DNA of 64,000 nucleotides from Acanthosepion lycidas (lineage: Eukaryota; Mollusca; Cephalopoda; Sepiida; Sepiidae), in assembly GCA_963932145.1 (NCBI GenBank), contig OZ010571.1, positions 109,573,005 through 109,637,004 of the forward strand. Reading direction: 5' to 3'. Within the stretch, counting starts at the first letter, position 1; each line of letters starts with the position of its first letter. Shown in pieces: positions 1-10,319 of this stretch. Position numbers and translations under genes: made by a program. Below the pieces are notes generated by a model, which had not been told where the DNA came from, ran no database searches, and worked only from the letters and a program-made list of their open reading frames with translations.

Positions 1-404
1 TGTTATTCTTGCTACATGCAGCCTTGTGCTGTCAAGGAGGAGAACATCATTTTTCTTTTAATTCACTGCGTACATTGCCACTATATTGCAGAAACTTAGG
101 AATATTAGTGTACTTCAAATCTATTTTTAACTGTTACATATGTTTAGTAGTTACAATATTCATCAATGAAGTTGGTGCCCTAAAACGGAAATTACTTATA
201 GCAAAAGTAGGAGATAAAGTTTTCCTTGTCTGATTTTTTTCTATTTATTTTTCCATGTTGTACACTTTATGAGAGCTGAAGAATGAACTGACTGAAATAT
301 TAAGTATATGAAATACATGAAAAAGCAATTCAGTTGACCCCAATCATATTTTGTAATATATGTTAAAATATAGTTTAAAGTTATGCTATATATTGTCCAC
401 TTTA

Positions 405-412
<8 letters not shown>
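1..412. other. no gene seen
   Basis: AT-rich sequence with a 74-codon open frame that matches nothing I recognise. No repeat family of the window is evident here. Confidence 0.5.

Positions 413-458
<46 letters not shown>
413..458. repeat. (TA)n(GA)n microsatellite
   Basis: An uninterrupted TA run passes directly into a GA run. It abuts a dispersed repeat whose other copy (2615-2812) also ends in an AT microsatellite. Confidence 0.95.
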
Positions 459-660
459 CTCACACACAAACAGTGCATCAAAAATACTTTTACAAGCTTT
501 CCGGGGAGGGTTCCTCACACCAAAACAATGACAAAAGTCCATATAAACATATGTCTGCAAATCCTTTGGTTTTGAGTTAAGTCTACTGTAGATGGCATTG
601 TGTTGTCATGTAGACTAGGTTATATTTGTCATTCATGTACAATTGTGTCTAGTATGTTTT
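459..660 (+). repeat. unclassified dispersed repeat, copy 1
   Basis: Shares blocks such as AAATACTTTTACAA, AAATCCTTTGGTTTTGAGTT and a following CTACTGTAGA with an inverted copy at 2615-2812. Both copies lie beside dinucleotide runs. No coding capacity or terminal structure is visible, so the class is open. Confidence 0.6.
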
Positions 661-724
661 CAGCATTTAACATGTGTAGTAGTGAGTTAACTGAGAACTG
701 TCCCATTTATACAAAACTAACCTG

Positions 725-1550
725 GCCGTGCATCTCAAAAAGGACCACCAATCGGTTGTGAACTGGGGCAGGAATTGGCTGGTCGACTTTAATGCTTCAA
801 AAACAAAACTGCTCTCTATTAATCACCACAGAGATCCTTCTCTGCCCTCCATTAGAATGTCTAATGCTCAACTTCTCTGCGGCTGCTCGGTCTCACGTTG
901 ACTGCTGACCTGAGATGGAACAAATACATTGAGTCAATTGCTTCGTCCACTGCAGGGAAAGTTGGCTCCCTGTCCAGGAAATTTTTCTCGCCAGAATCGA
1001 TCCTCCATATCTACAAATCAACAATTCACCTTGCATGGAGTATTGCTGCCATATATGGTGTGAAGCCCCTTCTGTTTGCCTTGGGGTTATTGATTGGCTC
1101 CAGAGGTGGATATGCAATATAATTGGCTCTGCTCTGGCATCTCATCTAAAATCACTTTCTCACAGACACGCTGTTGCCTCTCTGCCTGTTTTACAAATAC
1201 TTTCATGGCAATTGCTCCGAGGAGCTGCATTCTAGTTCCCAGACTTCATGAGTTCAAGCGCCCAATGAAGCTGGCATCCTGCTCTCACCCTTTCACTGTC
1301 GAAACTCCTAAATGTGGCCGTCTCTTCTCGCCTGTGGAACTCCCTTCCCTATTACAGTTTCCCTGAGAGCTATAATATCCAGCTATTCAAATGTAATGTC
1401 AATCGACATCTCCAGTTGCCTTGATCTATCCACTACCCTTCTCCTCATCTTTTCTTCTATCACTCCTATCTGATCTTGCTCTGAATCTTCTGTAACCTCT
1501 TGCATCCTAGTGGCTTCCCGCCTGGCTTGGGGTGAAATGCTTAAAAAAAA
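725..1550 (+). mobile_element. LINE family A fragment (RT C-terminal part + 3' UTR)
   Basis: 5'-truncated non-LTR retrotransposon. Conceptual pieces such as NWLVDFNASKTKLLS, DLRWNKYIESIASST and SILHIYKST match the thumb/C-terminal region of jockey/CR1-group reverse transcriptases, followed by the SHRHAVASLPVL and LHEFKR blocks. Several stops and frame changes break it. The 3' end is the family's typical GGCTTGGGGTGAAATG followed by an A-rich tail near 1540. The same family recurs at 8.3, 18.4, 22.8, 24.8, 53.5, 62.7 and 63.9 kb, which defines its 3' end. The clade assignment is by recall of the protein pattern. Confidence 0.88.
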
Positions 1551-1564
1551 CAAATTTAACAATT

Positions 1565-2560
1565 GCATGATATTCATATCGTGAGAAGGCAGATATAATT
1601 TTTACATAAGGCTGTATCAAATGGTAATGGACGTGAGACTGCATGGCCGTATCAGGCTGCATTTCCAGACTAAAGACATGCAGCTGAGTCATTCAAACTT
1701 TGTTGCATTTTATTGTCACATTGCTGAGACAGGATCTGTGGTACAACAAACTATGGATTGAGGAAGACCTGACCACGAAGAACACATTCTACATGAAGGT
1801 TTTCAGAGACAAGTGGCCCTAGCATGTTGTACCTCTCATAGTACTGCATGGAAGGTACTTCAAGAGCAGCTCTTGTATTTGTATCATTTGCAATGTGTGC
1901 AGGATCTTTTGCCCTCTGATTTTTGCTGATGGTTTATTGCACAAACTGCTGATCCATTGTTTGTCTCTTTAGTCTTGCTTGCAGATGAAGCAACATTTGG
2001 AAGAGATGAAATAAATTTGCATAATGAAAATTTGTGGGCAGATCAGAGTTATCAAGGTACAATACAGGTTAGACAATAGCATCAGTTTATGATTAATGTG
2101 TTGGCTGGAATTGTAGGTGACTGCCTGGTAGGTCCATATGTTCTCCCAGCACATTTTGCAGGAGCTGTCTACAAGGACTTTATTCCAAACACACTTCCAG
2201 ACCTCCTAGAGGATATACCTCTGCTAATGTGAAGATGCATGTGTTTCATGCATATTAGGGCTCCAAAATATTTGATCACAATGCACTGGCTGACATTTAC
2301 CATGTAAGATAGTTAGATAGGGGAGAACCAGTTCACTTCCCCCAACCTCACTCCTTTGCATTTTTATCTGTGGGTCCACACCTAAAACAATTGGTTTATG
2401 CAGCAGACATTAATAATGTAGAGATGCCACATCAATGTGTCATGGGAGCCTACAAAACCATTCAACACCATGTGGAAGTATTTGAAATGGTCCACCAGTC
2501 AATGATCTGATGGGTGCATGTGTGTGCAGAAGCATGTGGAGGACATTGTTGCTGTGTAGA
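1565..2560 (+). pseudogene. DUF4817/DDE_3-type (Tc1/mariner superfamily) transposase remnant
   Basis: Frames interrupted by stops still show blocks typical of this transposase type. Near 1630 is NGRETAWPYQAAFP (N-terminal helix-turn-helix). Near 1840-1900 is STAWKVLQEQLLYLYHLQ. From about 1983 runs DEATFGRDEINLHNENLWAD, then INVLAGIVGDCLVGPYVLP, then LPDLLEDIPL near 2190. The DEATFGR block carries the first or second catalytic acidic residue of a DDE fold. The downstream Pro-rich SPDL block is decayed. Terminal inverted repeats were not found. It lies directly after a LINE 3' end on the same strand. Confidence 0.8.
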
Positions 2561-2614
2561 GGTCCAATGATGGCCTTTTGGGAATATGTTTATATTGACA
2601 TTTTACCTTGTTTT

Positions 2615-2805
2615 AATGTCAGGAACCTGCCTCCAAAGTTTGTAAAAGTATTTTTGGATTGTATCTTGGGTTGTACATTTAACAGCGTCTACCGTAAACC
2701 ATAAACTTAACTCAAAAACAAAGGATTTGTGAACATATTTGTCCTTTTTTTGATGTTTGGACACCACCCCACCATAAAGTTTGTAAAAGTATTTTTGACA
2801 CACAA

Positions 2806-2812
<7 letters not shown>
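2615..2812 (-). repeat. unclassified dispersed repeat, copy 2 (inverted)
   Basis: Inverted relative to the copy at 459-660. It carries two TTTGTAAAAGTATTTTTG blocks, at about 2638 and 2778, suggesting an internal duplication. It runs into an AT microsatellite. Confidence 0.55.

Positions 2813-2857
<45 letters not shown>
2812..2857. repeat. (AT)n microsatellite
   Basis: Uninterrupted AT dinucleotides. Confidence 0.95.
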
Positions 2858-2858
<1 letters not shown>

Positions 2859-2934
2859 TATTGCAAATTTTCAGATAATCTTCACTAATAGCTAGGATAT
2901 GTCTACACAGATCAACTATATTTTCATTGTATTC

Positions 2935-3168
2935 CATTTGTACGGAAGGAGTTCCACTTAGTTTTTATCCAAGAATTTCCACTTTGTTGGACAGATTCCT
3001 TCAATGATGCTTCCCTGAACATGACAATCTTAACTTCTTCAATCAAGAGTCAATTTCTATCTTCCTTATCCTCATAATATTAACTTTCACACACCACATT
3101 TAATAACCCTCTACTTGGAGTAGCTCTTGAGCCTTGTACTGAGTGGATTTAGTAATATATATATATAT
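2935..3168 (+). mobile_element. LINE family B 3' end
   Basis: Contains a decayed form of the end of the reverse transcriptase frame and the family's 3' UTR block TAACCCTCTACTTGGAG plus GAGCCTTGTACTGAGTG. The same block ends copies at 14.9, 21.9 and (inverted) 5.05 and 62.1 kb. Only about 230 bases remain. Confidence 0.7.
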
Positions 3169-3414
3169 ATATTTATAACAAAATGTCAAAAGTCATGACA
3201 TAGGTGACTAGTATCATATTCCCTCTAGCCTTCACCAACTTGACAGAGCATGAATTCCACAGATCCTTTAAATATTCAACTGGACTCAAGCTGAATGAAC
3301 ATGGTTGCCACACCATTGTTGGAAGTTCTAGAATGCTCTTTCAACCAATTCTGGATGACTTTGTCTCCAGTGACATAGTGCATTAGCTGCTTGAATAACC
3401 CATAATTATTGGGA

Positions 3415-4388
3415 TAGATGGAAAATATGATACCTAAATCCAAATGCACATTGCAATAGAAATATATGCATTCCAAAAGTTAAGCAAAGTCGACCCTTGT
3501 GCAAATTAATTGAAACAACCACTTCAATTTCCTTTCTTTCACTTCATGGAATGAATATATGAAGTATTAACATGTGCACTGGGTCATGTTTCATTTGAAA
3601 AATACAAAAATGAAGTAAATAATAATGGAATTATTTGTTTTGTTTCAATTAATCTGCACAAGGGTGTACTAAGAAACATAAAATACCATTAGAAACAAAG
3701 AAAAGAGTGCTATGTAATATTTATATGGCAATGAATACTGGACAGTTTCCTCACATGTGAAGAGAAGAATGGACATAGCAGAAATATGGTTCTATAGTAG
3801 GATACTGAAAATAACATGGATAGAACACATAAGCAGCATAAGTCTTAAGAAAAATGGAAACAAAAAAGACTAATTGATATGAGAGTTCAGATAACTTCAT
3901 AAAAGAAAATGTAATGTCAGTGTGTATAGAAATAGCAAAAGATACATTCCAAAAACCTAAGCAAATATTACAAAACAGGAAAATTTTGTTAGAGACAAAG
4001 AAAATAGTGCTGACTTGCTATGTAATATAAATCCTCCGATATGGCAGTAAATGCTGGACAATCTCCTTACAGATGAAGAAGCCTTAAGGAAAATGGAAAC
4101 AAAAAGGCAACATATACTCAGAAACAGAAAGACAGCTGAAATTTCTAGGATAAATAATGAGGAAGGAGTGCTTGAAAAATTTAACACTCACAGGACATAT
4201 CAAAAGCATAAGGAACAGGGAGAGGCAGCAGGCCACCTATGTAGCCAACTTGCATGAATGTATGGCAGAACAGTGGTGTGAGAGATGTGAAAAAGACAAA
4301 ACTTACAAGAGCTACAAGAAATAAGAAGTTGTGAAGAGCCATGACCACCTATATTCTGAAGGGGCATGGCACATAGAAATAGAAGAAA
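3415..4388 (+). mobile_element. RTE-type LINE C-terminal fragment(s)
   Basis: Two successive stretches (3415-3890 and about 3910-4388) of one LINE family follow the order GCATTCCAAAAG, then the YGSECWT-like block, then RKMETKRQ, then the HIMRKEG-like block, then the 3' end GGGGCATGGCACATAGA. In better copies this C-terminus resembles RTE/BovB ORF2. The repeated internal segment suggests tandem or double insertion. Inserted in a Tc1-like transposase; itself interrupted at 3492-3666. Confidence 0.78.
3492..3666. mobile_element. MITE with 25-bp terminal inverted repeats, nested in RTE
   Basis: Ends read ACCCTTGTGCAAATTAATTG and, inverted, ACCCTTGTGCAGATTAATTG, continuing to GAAACAA on both sides. 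The interrupted RTE reads AAGCAAAG before and CTAAGAAAC after, as in the intact family (AAGCAAAGTATTAAGAAAC). The right side keeps TA and the left reads TC, so a TA target site of Tc1/mariner type is likely. No coding capacity. Confidence 0.82.
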
Positions 4389-5039
4389 TCATTACTAATC
4401 AATGTAGTAGTTACTAGTCAATTAGCCAACTCATACTGCATGAACATATTCCATATCACCCTGAAACCATCACTAGTCTGCATGGTCTCTTGTTTACACC
4501 CAAGATTATTTGGTCTCATGAATTCTGTGCCACACTTGAACCCTACCTGGAAGAACTTGAACCATGACTCATTGAACCATACTATATTGTCTTTATTCCA
4601 GAGTCCAATTAGTGAAATCATGAGAACAGGAGTAGCATTGTGTTTGGTCTTATATTTAACAGGGCCACACTGGTGGGACTTCTGCTCTCATATCCTATGG
4701 AAACAAAGAAATGTTAACCTGATCTGCTAGATATACAATCAGTATCTACTGCAATGTGGGTGTGATTTCAACCAGTGTTACATAATCTGGTACCGTAGAC
4801 AATTCTACCCCCAAACCTCTGATTATAATCATTAAAGACCTGTGAGGAGACATGGTGCTGTCCATGGTCAGCAGTAGTATCTTCCATTATGCATTCTCTT
4901 TACATTCAAGGGATATCAAAGTCTCTCTACAATTTCAGAAATGGAATGTCCCATTTGTCTGGAACCAGTATCATATCTCTTTCAGACTGTCACCTTGCCA
5001 TGAGCAGTTTAGCTAGTAGTCACATTAACTCATAAGATA

Positions 5040-6090
5040 TTGTTCAACCTTTTTTTTTTCACCCACTACAAGGATCAAAGTCCACTCATAGAAAAGGGTT
5101 ACTGAGCAAGATTATTGTAAAAGAAGGGTGAGGAAGGAGTAAGAAGTGCATATTATGAGAACATGCAGGATAAGTATCAGTTGACCCGTGACTTGAAAAA
5201 AGCAATATTTTAGTTTTCTGGGAAGTATCCTCTTGGGAGTTTGTTTCACAAAGTAACAGTACTGAGGAAGAAGTTGTCTGGGTGGTACTTACTCTTTGTC
5301 AAAGGAACCTGAAGTGAAAGGGGATGATTTGTTAACATGAACATGGCACAATGGGTCCTAGATGTGAAGGTCTGAGCTGGTGGAACTAAGGAATGTAACT
5401 CAAATGAACATTTACCATAATAATAAAGTCTAGAAATATTTTGTCTATGAGATAACAGTTGCAGAGTTGAGAATAATTCAACACCCACTTTTGAACGGTC
5501 AAGCCTGGACAGTGAGGATTGGGCAGCACCTGTCCAGATGAGCCAATAATATTCCATTCTTGTTCCGATCCGACACTTATAAAGAGTTAGGTATTTTTTT
5601 TTTTTTAAATGATTCAGGGCATCAAGCATTCTTCAAGCATCTTTTTTCTATGCTCTATCTTTTGTGATGACACAAATATATGCATTCCATTTGAGTCTGG
5701 GAGTAAGCTTTAGACCTACTAAGCATTCAAAGCAAGTAGCTTCTTTGAGAATATAACCACTCATCCTGGATTATGGCAGGTTTAAGGTTTGCTTAGTGGT
5801 GATGAAATGTTGCTAGTTTGGATTTGGTGGTATTAAATGATACCAGCCACTTCCTCTCCATTAAGCTGTTTTAGAGTTAGGTCAGAAGAGGGACCTCAGC
5901 TACCAGATGCTGACCATCTAAATACATGGAGATACAGCCATACATAATCATGGTATAATCTGCATATATATTCATTAAGGATCAGACAGATTGTTAATAT
6001 AGAGAAGAAAGAGGCTAAGAGTGAGGAGATAGCCTTGGGGAACACCAGCTTAGACGTTAGATGCCTCAGATGACTGGCCATTAACTTAAG
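5040..6090 (-). mobile_element. LINE family B fragment (RT + 3' UTR)
   Basis: Longest copy of this family here. The minus-strand frame at 5629-5246 (127 codons) reads TLYKCRIGTRMEYYWLIWTG, AAQSSLSRLDRSKVG and LHSLVPPAQTFTSRTHCAMF, a typical end of a jockey/CR1-group reverse transcriptase (MEYCCHIWGGAP-like block). Upstream, 6081-5896 covers the remains of the PQGSILSPTLF and YADD area. The 3' UTR with the CACCCACTACAAGG and GGGTTACTG blocks ends at a T-run near 5050. Broken by stops and at least one shift near 5600. Confidence 0.82.
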
Positions 6091-6334
6091 CTATCTGATA
6101 TTTTCTTCATAAACCTAATCTGATATTTTCTGATATAGTCAAGGGCATTTCCATGTTGCTTAGTTATAGTGGTGTCACCTACAATTAACTTTACTTACTG
6201 TTATAAAAAAGTCACTTTTTAAGTTTCATGTTCATCTATTTTTTATAATAGCAACAAAACAATGGAGTTAGTCGAAAATAATTTAATGTATAATAATGGA
6301 TTTTGCATTCTTATGTCTTGTTACTCACATAAGT

Positions 6335-6500
6335 GTGTAGCATAGCAGTTATCAGCACAGAAGATGAAAGTGGAAATCTGATGTCAATTTCCAGCTGAGT
6401 CGATTAAGCAAACATTGACGTAAATGCCCTTAGGAAAGGCAGAAATATATCTCCTCAAATTTCAGCTGTGAGTTAGAGATCCCAATCTGCTTTACTATTT
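6335..6500 (+). mobile_element. tRNA-headed SINE with cephalopod-type core
   Basis: tRNA-like start (GTGTGTAGCATAGCAGTTATC) followed by the core: CCCTTAGGAAAGGCAGAAAT, ATCTCC and TCAGCTGTGAGTTA. The core is shared with copies at 15.2, 29.2, 37.0, 43.3 and 63.6 kb. Confidence 0.65.
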
Positions 6501-6812
6501 AATTGCAGCAAATCAAGGAGAAGGACTATTTAAATCTGAAAATATTGGAGAAGATAACAGGGAACAATCTGTGGACAACCATGATCTTGCACATTCTGAA
6601 GGAACATGGAATATTTTAACATGTAAAATTGGATTCTTTTTATTTGTAAGATTGCATTCTTAATGCATGTAAAATGTCTAGTTAAAATCAAGAGAATGGT
6701 TAGCTTTATAAAACTAGACTGCATCTTGTTGGTAAAGGATGGACTGATACAGCACTTTCTGGTCTAATTCATCATGTACTTACTGCTACACAAGGACTTT
6801 TAGCATGTCAAT

Positions 6813-7010
6813 ATATTTTTTTTAATAAGGTGATAATGACACTAAAATACAAGTGACTACTAGGAGTGAAAGAGAATGAGAAGACTTTAGAAGGAACAGG
6901 AAATCCAATTATAAACAGGAAACAATGGATAAACTTGTACCCCTGTTCAAAAACAGGGGAGGAGTGTGAACTGGACGATATGCAGATCTATCTTCATTAT
7001 ATATAGATGG
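6813..7010 (-). mobile_element. LINE family A 3' UTR remnant
   Basis: Reads as a diverged copy of the family A 3' end (T-run, AAGGTGATAATGACACTAA, then GAGTGAAAGAGAATGAGAAG) and continues into a CCTGTTCAAAAACAGG block that also follows the related 3' end at 59.8 kb. Confidence 0.6.
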
Positions 7011-7099
7011 AGCAGTTGTAAGAAGATCCCTCTGAAACTAAGTTGAGATGCTGAAAAAAAGATCAATTAGCTAAGTGACAAATTTTATATTTCTATTAA

Positions 7100-7400
7100 T
7101 CCTATATATATATATATATATAATTAAAAGTCAGTATTATCAAACAATTATAAAATAAAAATATATGCATTTGAATAATGTTAAATAGAAAAACAGACAT
7201 GTTTTTTTTCAAGTACCTTGACATATATACATAAAGTTTCAAACAAATATATCTATTTGATGAGAAACATTTCAAAAATATTTTTTATACTAATTAAAAT
7301 GTGCAAGCTTAAGACATTGAGAGATGCAAGAATTCTAAATGAATAAAAGTATAGAAGATTAGTTGACCAGATTAGAATTAAAAAAATATTAACCAGAACC
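7100..7400. other. AT-rich, no gene seen
   Basis: Includes a short TA run at about 7105-7122. Nothing else recognised. Confidence 0.5.
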
Positions 7401-7722
7401 TACAAATATAGGAGGATTTGAGCAAAAAATATCCTAGTAAGGTATAGTAAATTCAATACAACTGAATTTTCCCTACCCCACTTCACAATCCCAAGGAAGT
7501 TTTGGTGACAAGATTAATATGTTTACCAAAATCCTGAAGAATCCTGCCAAGTCTAGGAACTGTTTATTTAATGGGTTATCCTCTCAAATTACATTGATTC
7601 TTACTAAAATGTCTAAACCCAGAATCTGATCAGAGATACTTTTAAAAGGGCCATGTGCTTTTCTAACAAAGGTCTTTATGGAAAGATAACACACATCAAT
7701 GTCATTTTTCCAGACAAATGGC

Positions 7723-7756
7723 TATATAAGTCAGGGCTGTAGTCGCCTATTCAGTT
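7723..7756 (+). promoter_or_regulatory. TATA box + initiator-like pair
   Basis: TATATAAG at 7723-7730 is followed by TCAGTT with its A at 7753, the canonical 30-base spacing of a metazoan TATA/Inr promoter. Downstream to about 7940 there is no coding sequence; the stretch runs into an inverted SINE. It may be the promoter of a dead transposon (an LTR-like or leader region) rather than of a host gene, or chance. Confidence 0.3.
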
Positions 7757-7939
7757 TGCATCAGAGGTTTTTTGTTTCATCCAGAGAAATCAGTCTGTCT
7801 ACAAGCTGCAGGAATCTCTGACACATAGACACAAGCTTCTACACTTCCTGTTAAGTATTCTCACTGCCTCAAGAATATTAGTGGAAATCAACCAGAGTGA
7901 TTGCATCCTTGAAGTTATTAAACTATTGGTAGTTTTTAC

Positions 7940-8280
7940 AACAGCATTTATTCCTTATTTACATTGTTTGGACTGTTATCCTCATTTTTGTTGCCATATT
8001 CACAATGTTTCAGCCATTGTATGCTCTGGCCTTCTTCAGTTGATCGGAATTTCGAACTGAACCCTTCATTCCATCCACCAGGATAGATTGTTCTAGTTCC
8101 ATGTGCCATGCCTATTCTAGATATCTCAGTATCAGTTATCTCCCTTTAACTCAACTCTTCAAATTTTTGTTCACCTCAGCTGTAGCCAGGTATTGAACAC
8201 AAAACTCTTTCAAGTTACTGGATTCAACCAACACTTATCTACTGGGCTTGAGGACATCAGTTTAAGAATTTATTCTTTCT
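7940..8280 (-). mobile_element. SINE-C, minus copy
   Basis: Minus-strand SINE. The tRNA-derived head lies at the right (B-box-like block GTGTTCAATACCTGGCTAC on the minus strand), then the body with TAGAACAATCTATCC, then GAAGAAGGCCAGAGCATACA, ending with ATGTAAAT-like 3' sequence at the left. The family recurs at 12.9, 17.1, 24.5, 26.1 and 30.3 kb. Confidence 0.75.
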
Positions 8281-8299
8281 ATCCATAATTTTTATGGTT

Positions 8300-8770
8300 T
8301 TTGAGGAAGTCACCAGGTTAGATATTATTGCCACATCTGGTCTGGTGCTTCAGCTATGATTCTTGAAAAAATCCAAAAAAGAATCTCCAGTGTTATCAGA
8401 CCTGTTATCTATAACTTCAATCACTTTCTACCACCCTAATGTAGCTTCACTGTACGTTTATTATAAAATATTTTCATGGCAATTGTTCTGATGAGTTTTA
8501 TTCTTTGTTACCTAGTCTTTATGAATTTAAGCATAGTACTTGATTGGCAGCTAGGTCTCATCATTATACTTTTGAAATTTCTAATTATAAACCTCAAGTT
8601 CTATTCTAATAGTTTCTTCTTTCATACTTCTGTAGAACACTCTTCCAGCTTTTTTGCTTTCATATTAACTATGATCTTCAAAAGTGTAAATGCAAAATCA
8701 TCATCTTCTGTCTCCTTAAATCCTGTTGTCATTATTGCCCTTTCTTTCCAGTATGGTTTTCTTAATTTCC
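8300..8770 (+). mobile_element. LINE family A fragment, strongly decayed
   Basis: TATTTTCATGGCAATTGTTC and the block around CTATGAATTTAAGC align in order with the RT C-terminal region of family A at 1.2 kb. The 141-codon open frame here is not the LINE frame; it results from decay. Confidence 0.65.
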
Positions 8771-8784
8771 TTCTGTATAGTATG

Positions 8785-8895
8785 TGCTTTTCTAGAACTG
8801 CATGTGGTTTTGAATTTAGAGTTGTCCTTCTCCAAGACTGTTTAACAAAAATGACTGCAGATCTCAGCCTGGCCTTGGTATTTAACCAACGGCTT
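8785..8895. repeat. unclassified dispersed repeat
   Basis: Shares TGTGGTTTTGAATTTAGAGT, a CAAGACTGTTT block and the spacing between them with 41735-41835. No coding or terminal signals. Confidence 0.5.
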
Positions 8896-9165
8896 GGATA
8901 GAATACGTAACCTGAACAGAAATTAATGAAATCACCAAAATATTAACATTCAACTCCCTTTCAAATAGAACGTTTGCAAGGAAACCTCTATGAATACTAG
9001 AAAGAGCAACAACAACTATGGGACTTGAGAAATGTGTTTTCCTAAAATAGAGTTTCAAAATAAAGATTTTATAAATTTCAACCAAAAACAATACTTAGCT
9101 ACTTAGCCAATGAACATTGAAGGTTTCCTTATAGGGAAATGGCTAATATTAAAATTAGAGAAGTG
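8890..9165 (+). mobile_element. LINE-D 3' portion
   Basis: One of about eight copies of a repeat whose least decayed version encodes a block resembling the end of a LINE ORF2 (LKWTAHVTQRENNDIIKML-like). The 3' part is AAGATTTTATAAATTTCAAC, ATGAACATTGAAGG and ATGGCTAATATTAAAATT. Clade uncertain. Confidence 0.6.
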
Positions 9166-9179
9166 ATTGATTTATACCT

Positions 9180-10085
9180 TTTCCAAGTACATTTGTGTGA
9201 AAGTATATGCAGCATTTGTTGGTCTTGAGAGACCATGGACCTGTGCCCCAAAAGTTATGCTTCAGCTGCTAATGTGGGCACAGCATCTGTTATGGATGGA
9301 CAGATCCATGCAGGCATGACAGTCTCTGAGTGCAATGAATGCATGTGAAGATGCTCTCCCCCGATATCATCATTGTTCTTTTCTTCAATCCTTGCAGTGA
9401 GCCTCTGTTTATTCTCTCTTCACTCCAACCCTTGGTGCAAATCATCTCCTCTCAATGTCCATCACTTCATACCACTTTTGCAGACCTCCTTGAAGTGAAG
9501 ATGAGATCGTCTTTATATCCTCTTGCTAGTGGCCAGCTCCTCATATGGAAGGACCTTTGGTTCCTCATATGGAAGGACCTTTTGTTGCCTCCCATGTTTT
9601 GCTCTCATGGTGAGGTGATGCTAGAGTGTCCTCTGCAGGGTGCTGGTCTGGGTAGGTTTTTTTGAGAGATCGGTGGTTCCCCATGCAGCACGTCTTCCCT
9701 CTCAATGCCACCAGTGTTGTCCAAAGACAAGGTAGAGTCCAATACAACTTGGCATCAGTGTTATAGGATATGCCAGATTAAACATAATATTGGACTGTTT
9801 TAGGGACTCTGGATCTGGATTTGTTATCAGAGTTTACTCCCAAAGCCTTTCCCAGGATTGAGTATGTCTGCAAGGCAGAGTTAGGTTTACAGAATTTTTC
9901 TTCACTTTGTATGAATGTAACAAACTTGTCATTATAGTTCTTTTAGTAGCTGATACAAAATGGGGGACAACAGCCATACATTTGAGTGTTTTTGTTGCAA
10001 CACCATCTGTAGAAAGACTGTCACCCAAGGCTAAAGACTTCTTTCAAGCCATGAAGTGAATTGTCCTGTACCAGATACCAACTTG
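9180..10085. other. GC-richer block, unassigned
   Basis: Noticeably richer in G+C than its surroundings. It holds a 23-base near-perfect tandem duplication at about 9537-9588 (CTCATATGGAAGGACCTTTG). A 108-codon plus frame (9339-9665) resembles no family I know. A short echo of the right part (AAGGCTAAAGACTTCTTTC) may occur at 27.7 kb, which suggests an old repeat rather than a unique gene. Confidence 0.35.
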
Positions 10086-10311
10086 GAATTTGAAATTCCC
10101 CAGACACCATAGCCCAGGACTCAGGGTTGGACATTGGGGATCTGGGAAACAGCAATACAGGACCAAACAGTGTGAAAAGGGATCATCAATGGAGTTCTGA
10201 TCAACTATAGGATCACGACTATGATGAACAAACTCAACTGGGATTTGAACATGGCTCTCTGATTTCTAGTTGCAAGCTGCTAGCCATTACACTACTCACA
10301 TATCCCAAATA
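10086..10311 (-). mobile_element. tRNA-derived SINE, minus copy
   Basis: On the minus strand starts GGGATATGTGAGTAGTGTAA with an A-box-like GTAGTGTAATGG and a B-box-like ATGTTCAAATCCCAG, then a body unlike the core SINEs. Single copy here, so the extent of the body is a guess. Confidence 0.5.
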
Positions 10312-10319
10312 TATGAAAT

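Larger units (their letters stand above)
3180..5035 (-). pseudogene. Tc1-like transposase remnant, split by an RTE insertion
   Basis: On the minus strand the N-terminal part (about 5035-4390) shows the HTH-like block GHSISEIVERL and then NIVWFNESWFKFFQV, the region around a DDE acidic residue (usually SDES), followed by a block resembling CQQGTVQAGGGSVMVW. The C-terminal part (about 3425-3180) shows YPNNYGLF and IQNWLKEHSRTS, matching the QDNAPCH-to-EEHSGEF stretch of Tc1 transposases. Between the halves sits plus-strand RTE sequence. Stops and shifts are present throughout. Without the insert the length fits about 340 residues, minus a piece lost near the junction. Confidence 0.72.

Noticed and set aside
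5246-5629. 127-codon frame as a possible host gene
   Set aside because: It is the C-terminal part of a jockey/CR1-group reverse transcriptase with a typical LINE 3' UTR behind it.
8476-8901. 141-codon hydrophobic frame that could look like a membrane protein
   Set aside because: It overlies a decayed LINE A fragment in the wrong frame and runs into another repeat; hydrophobicity reflects T-rich sequence.
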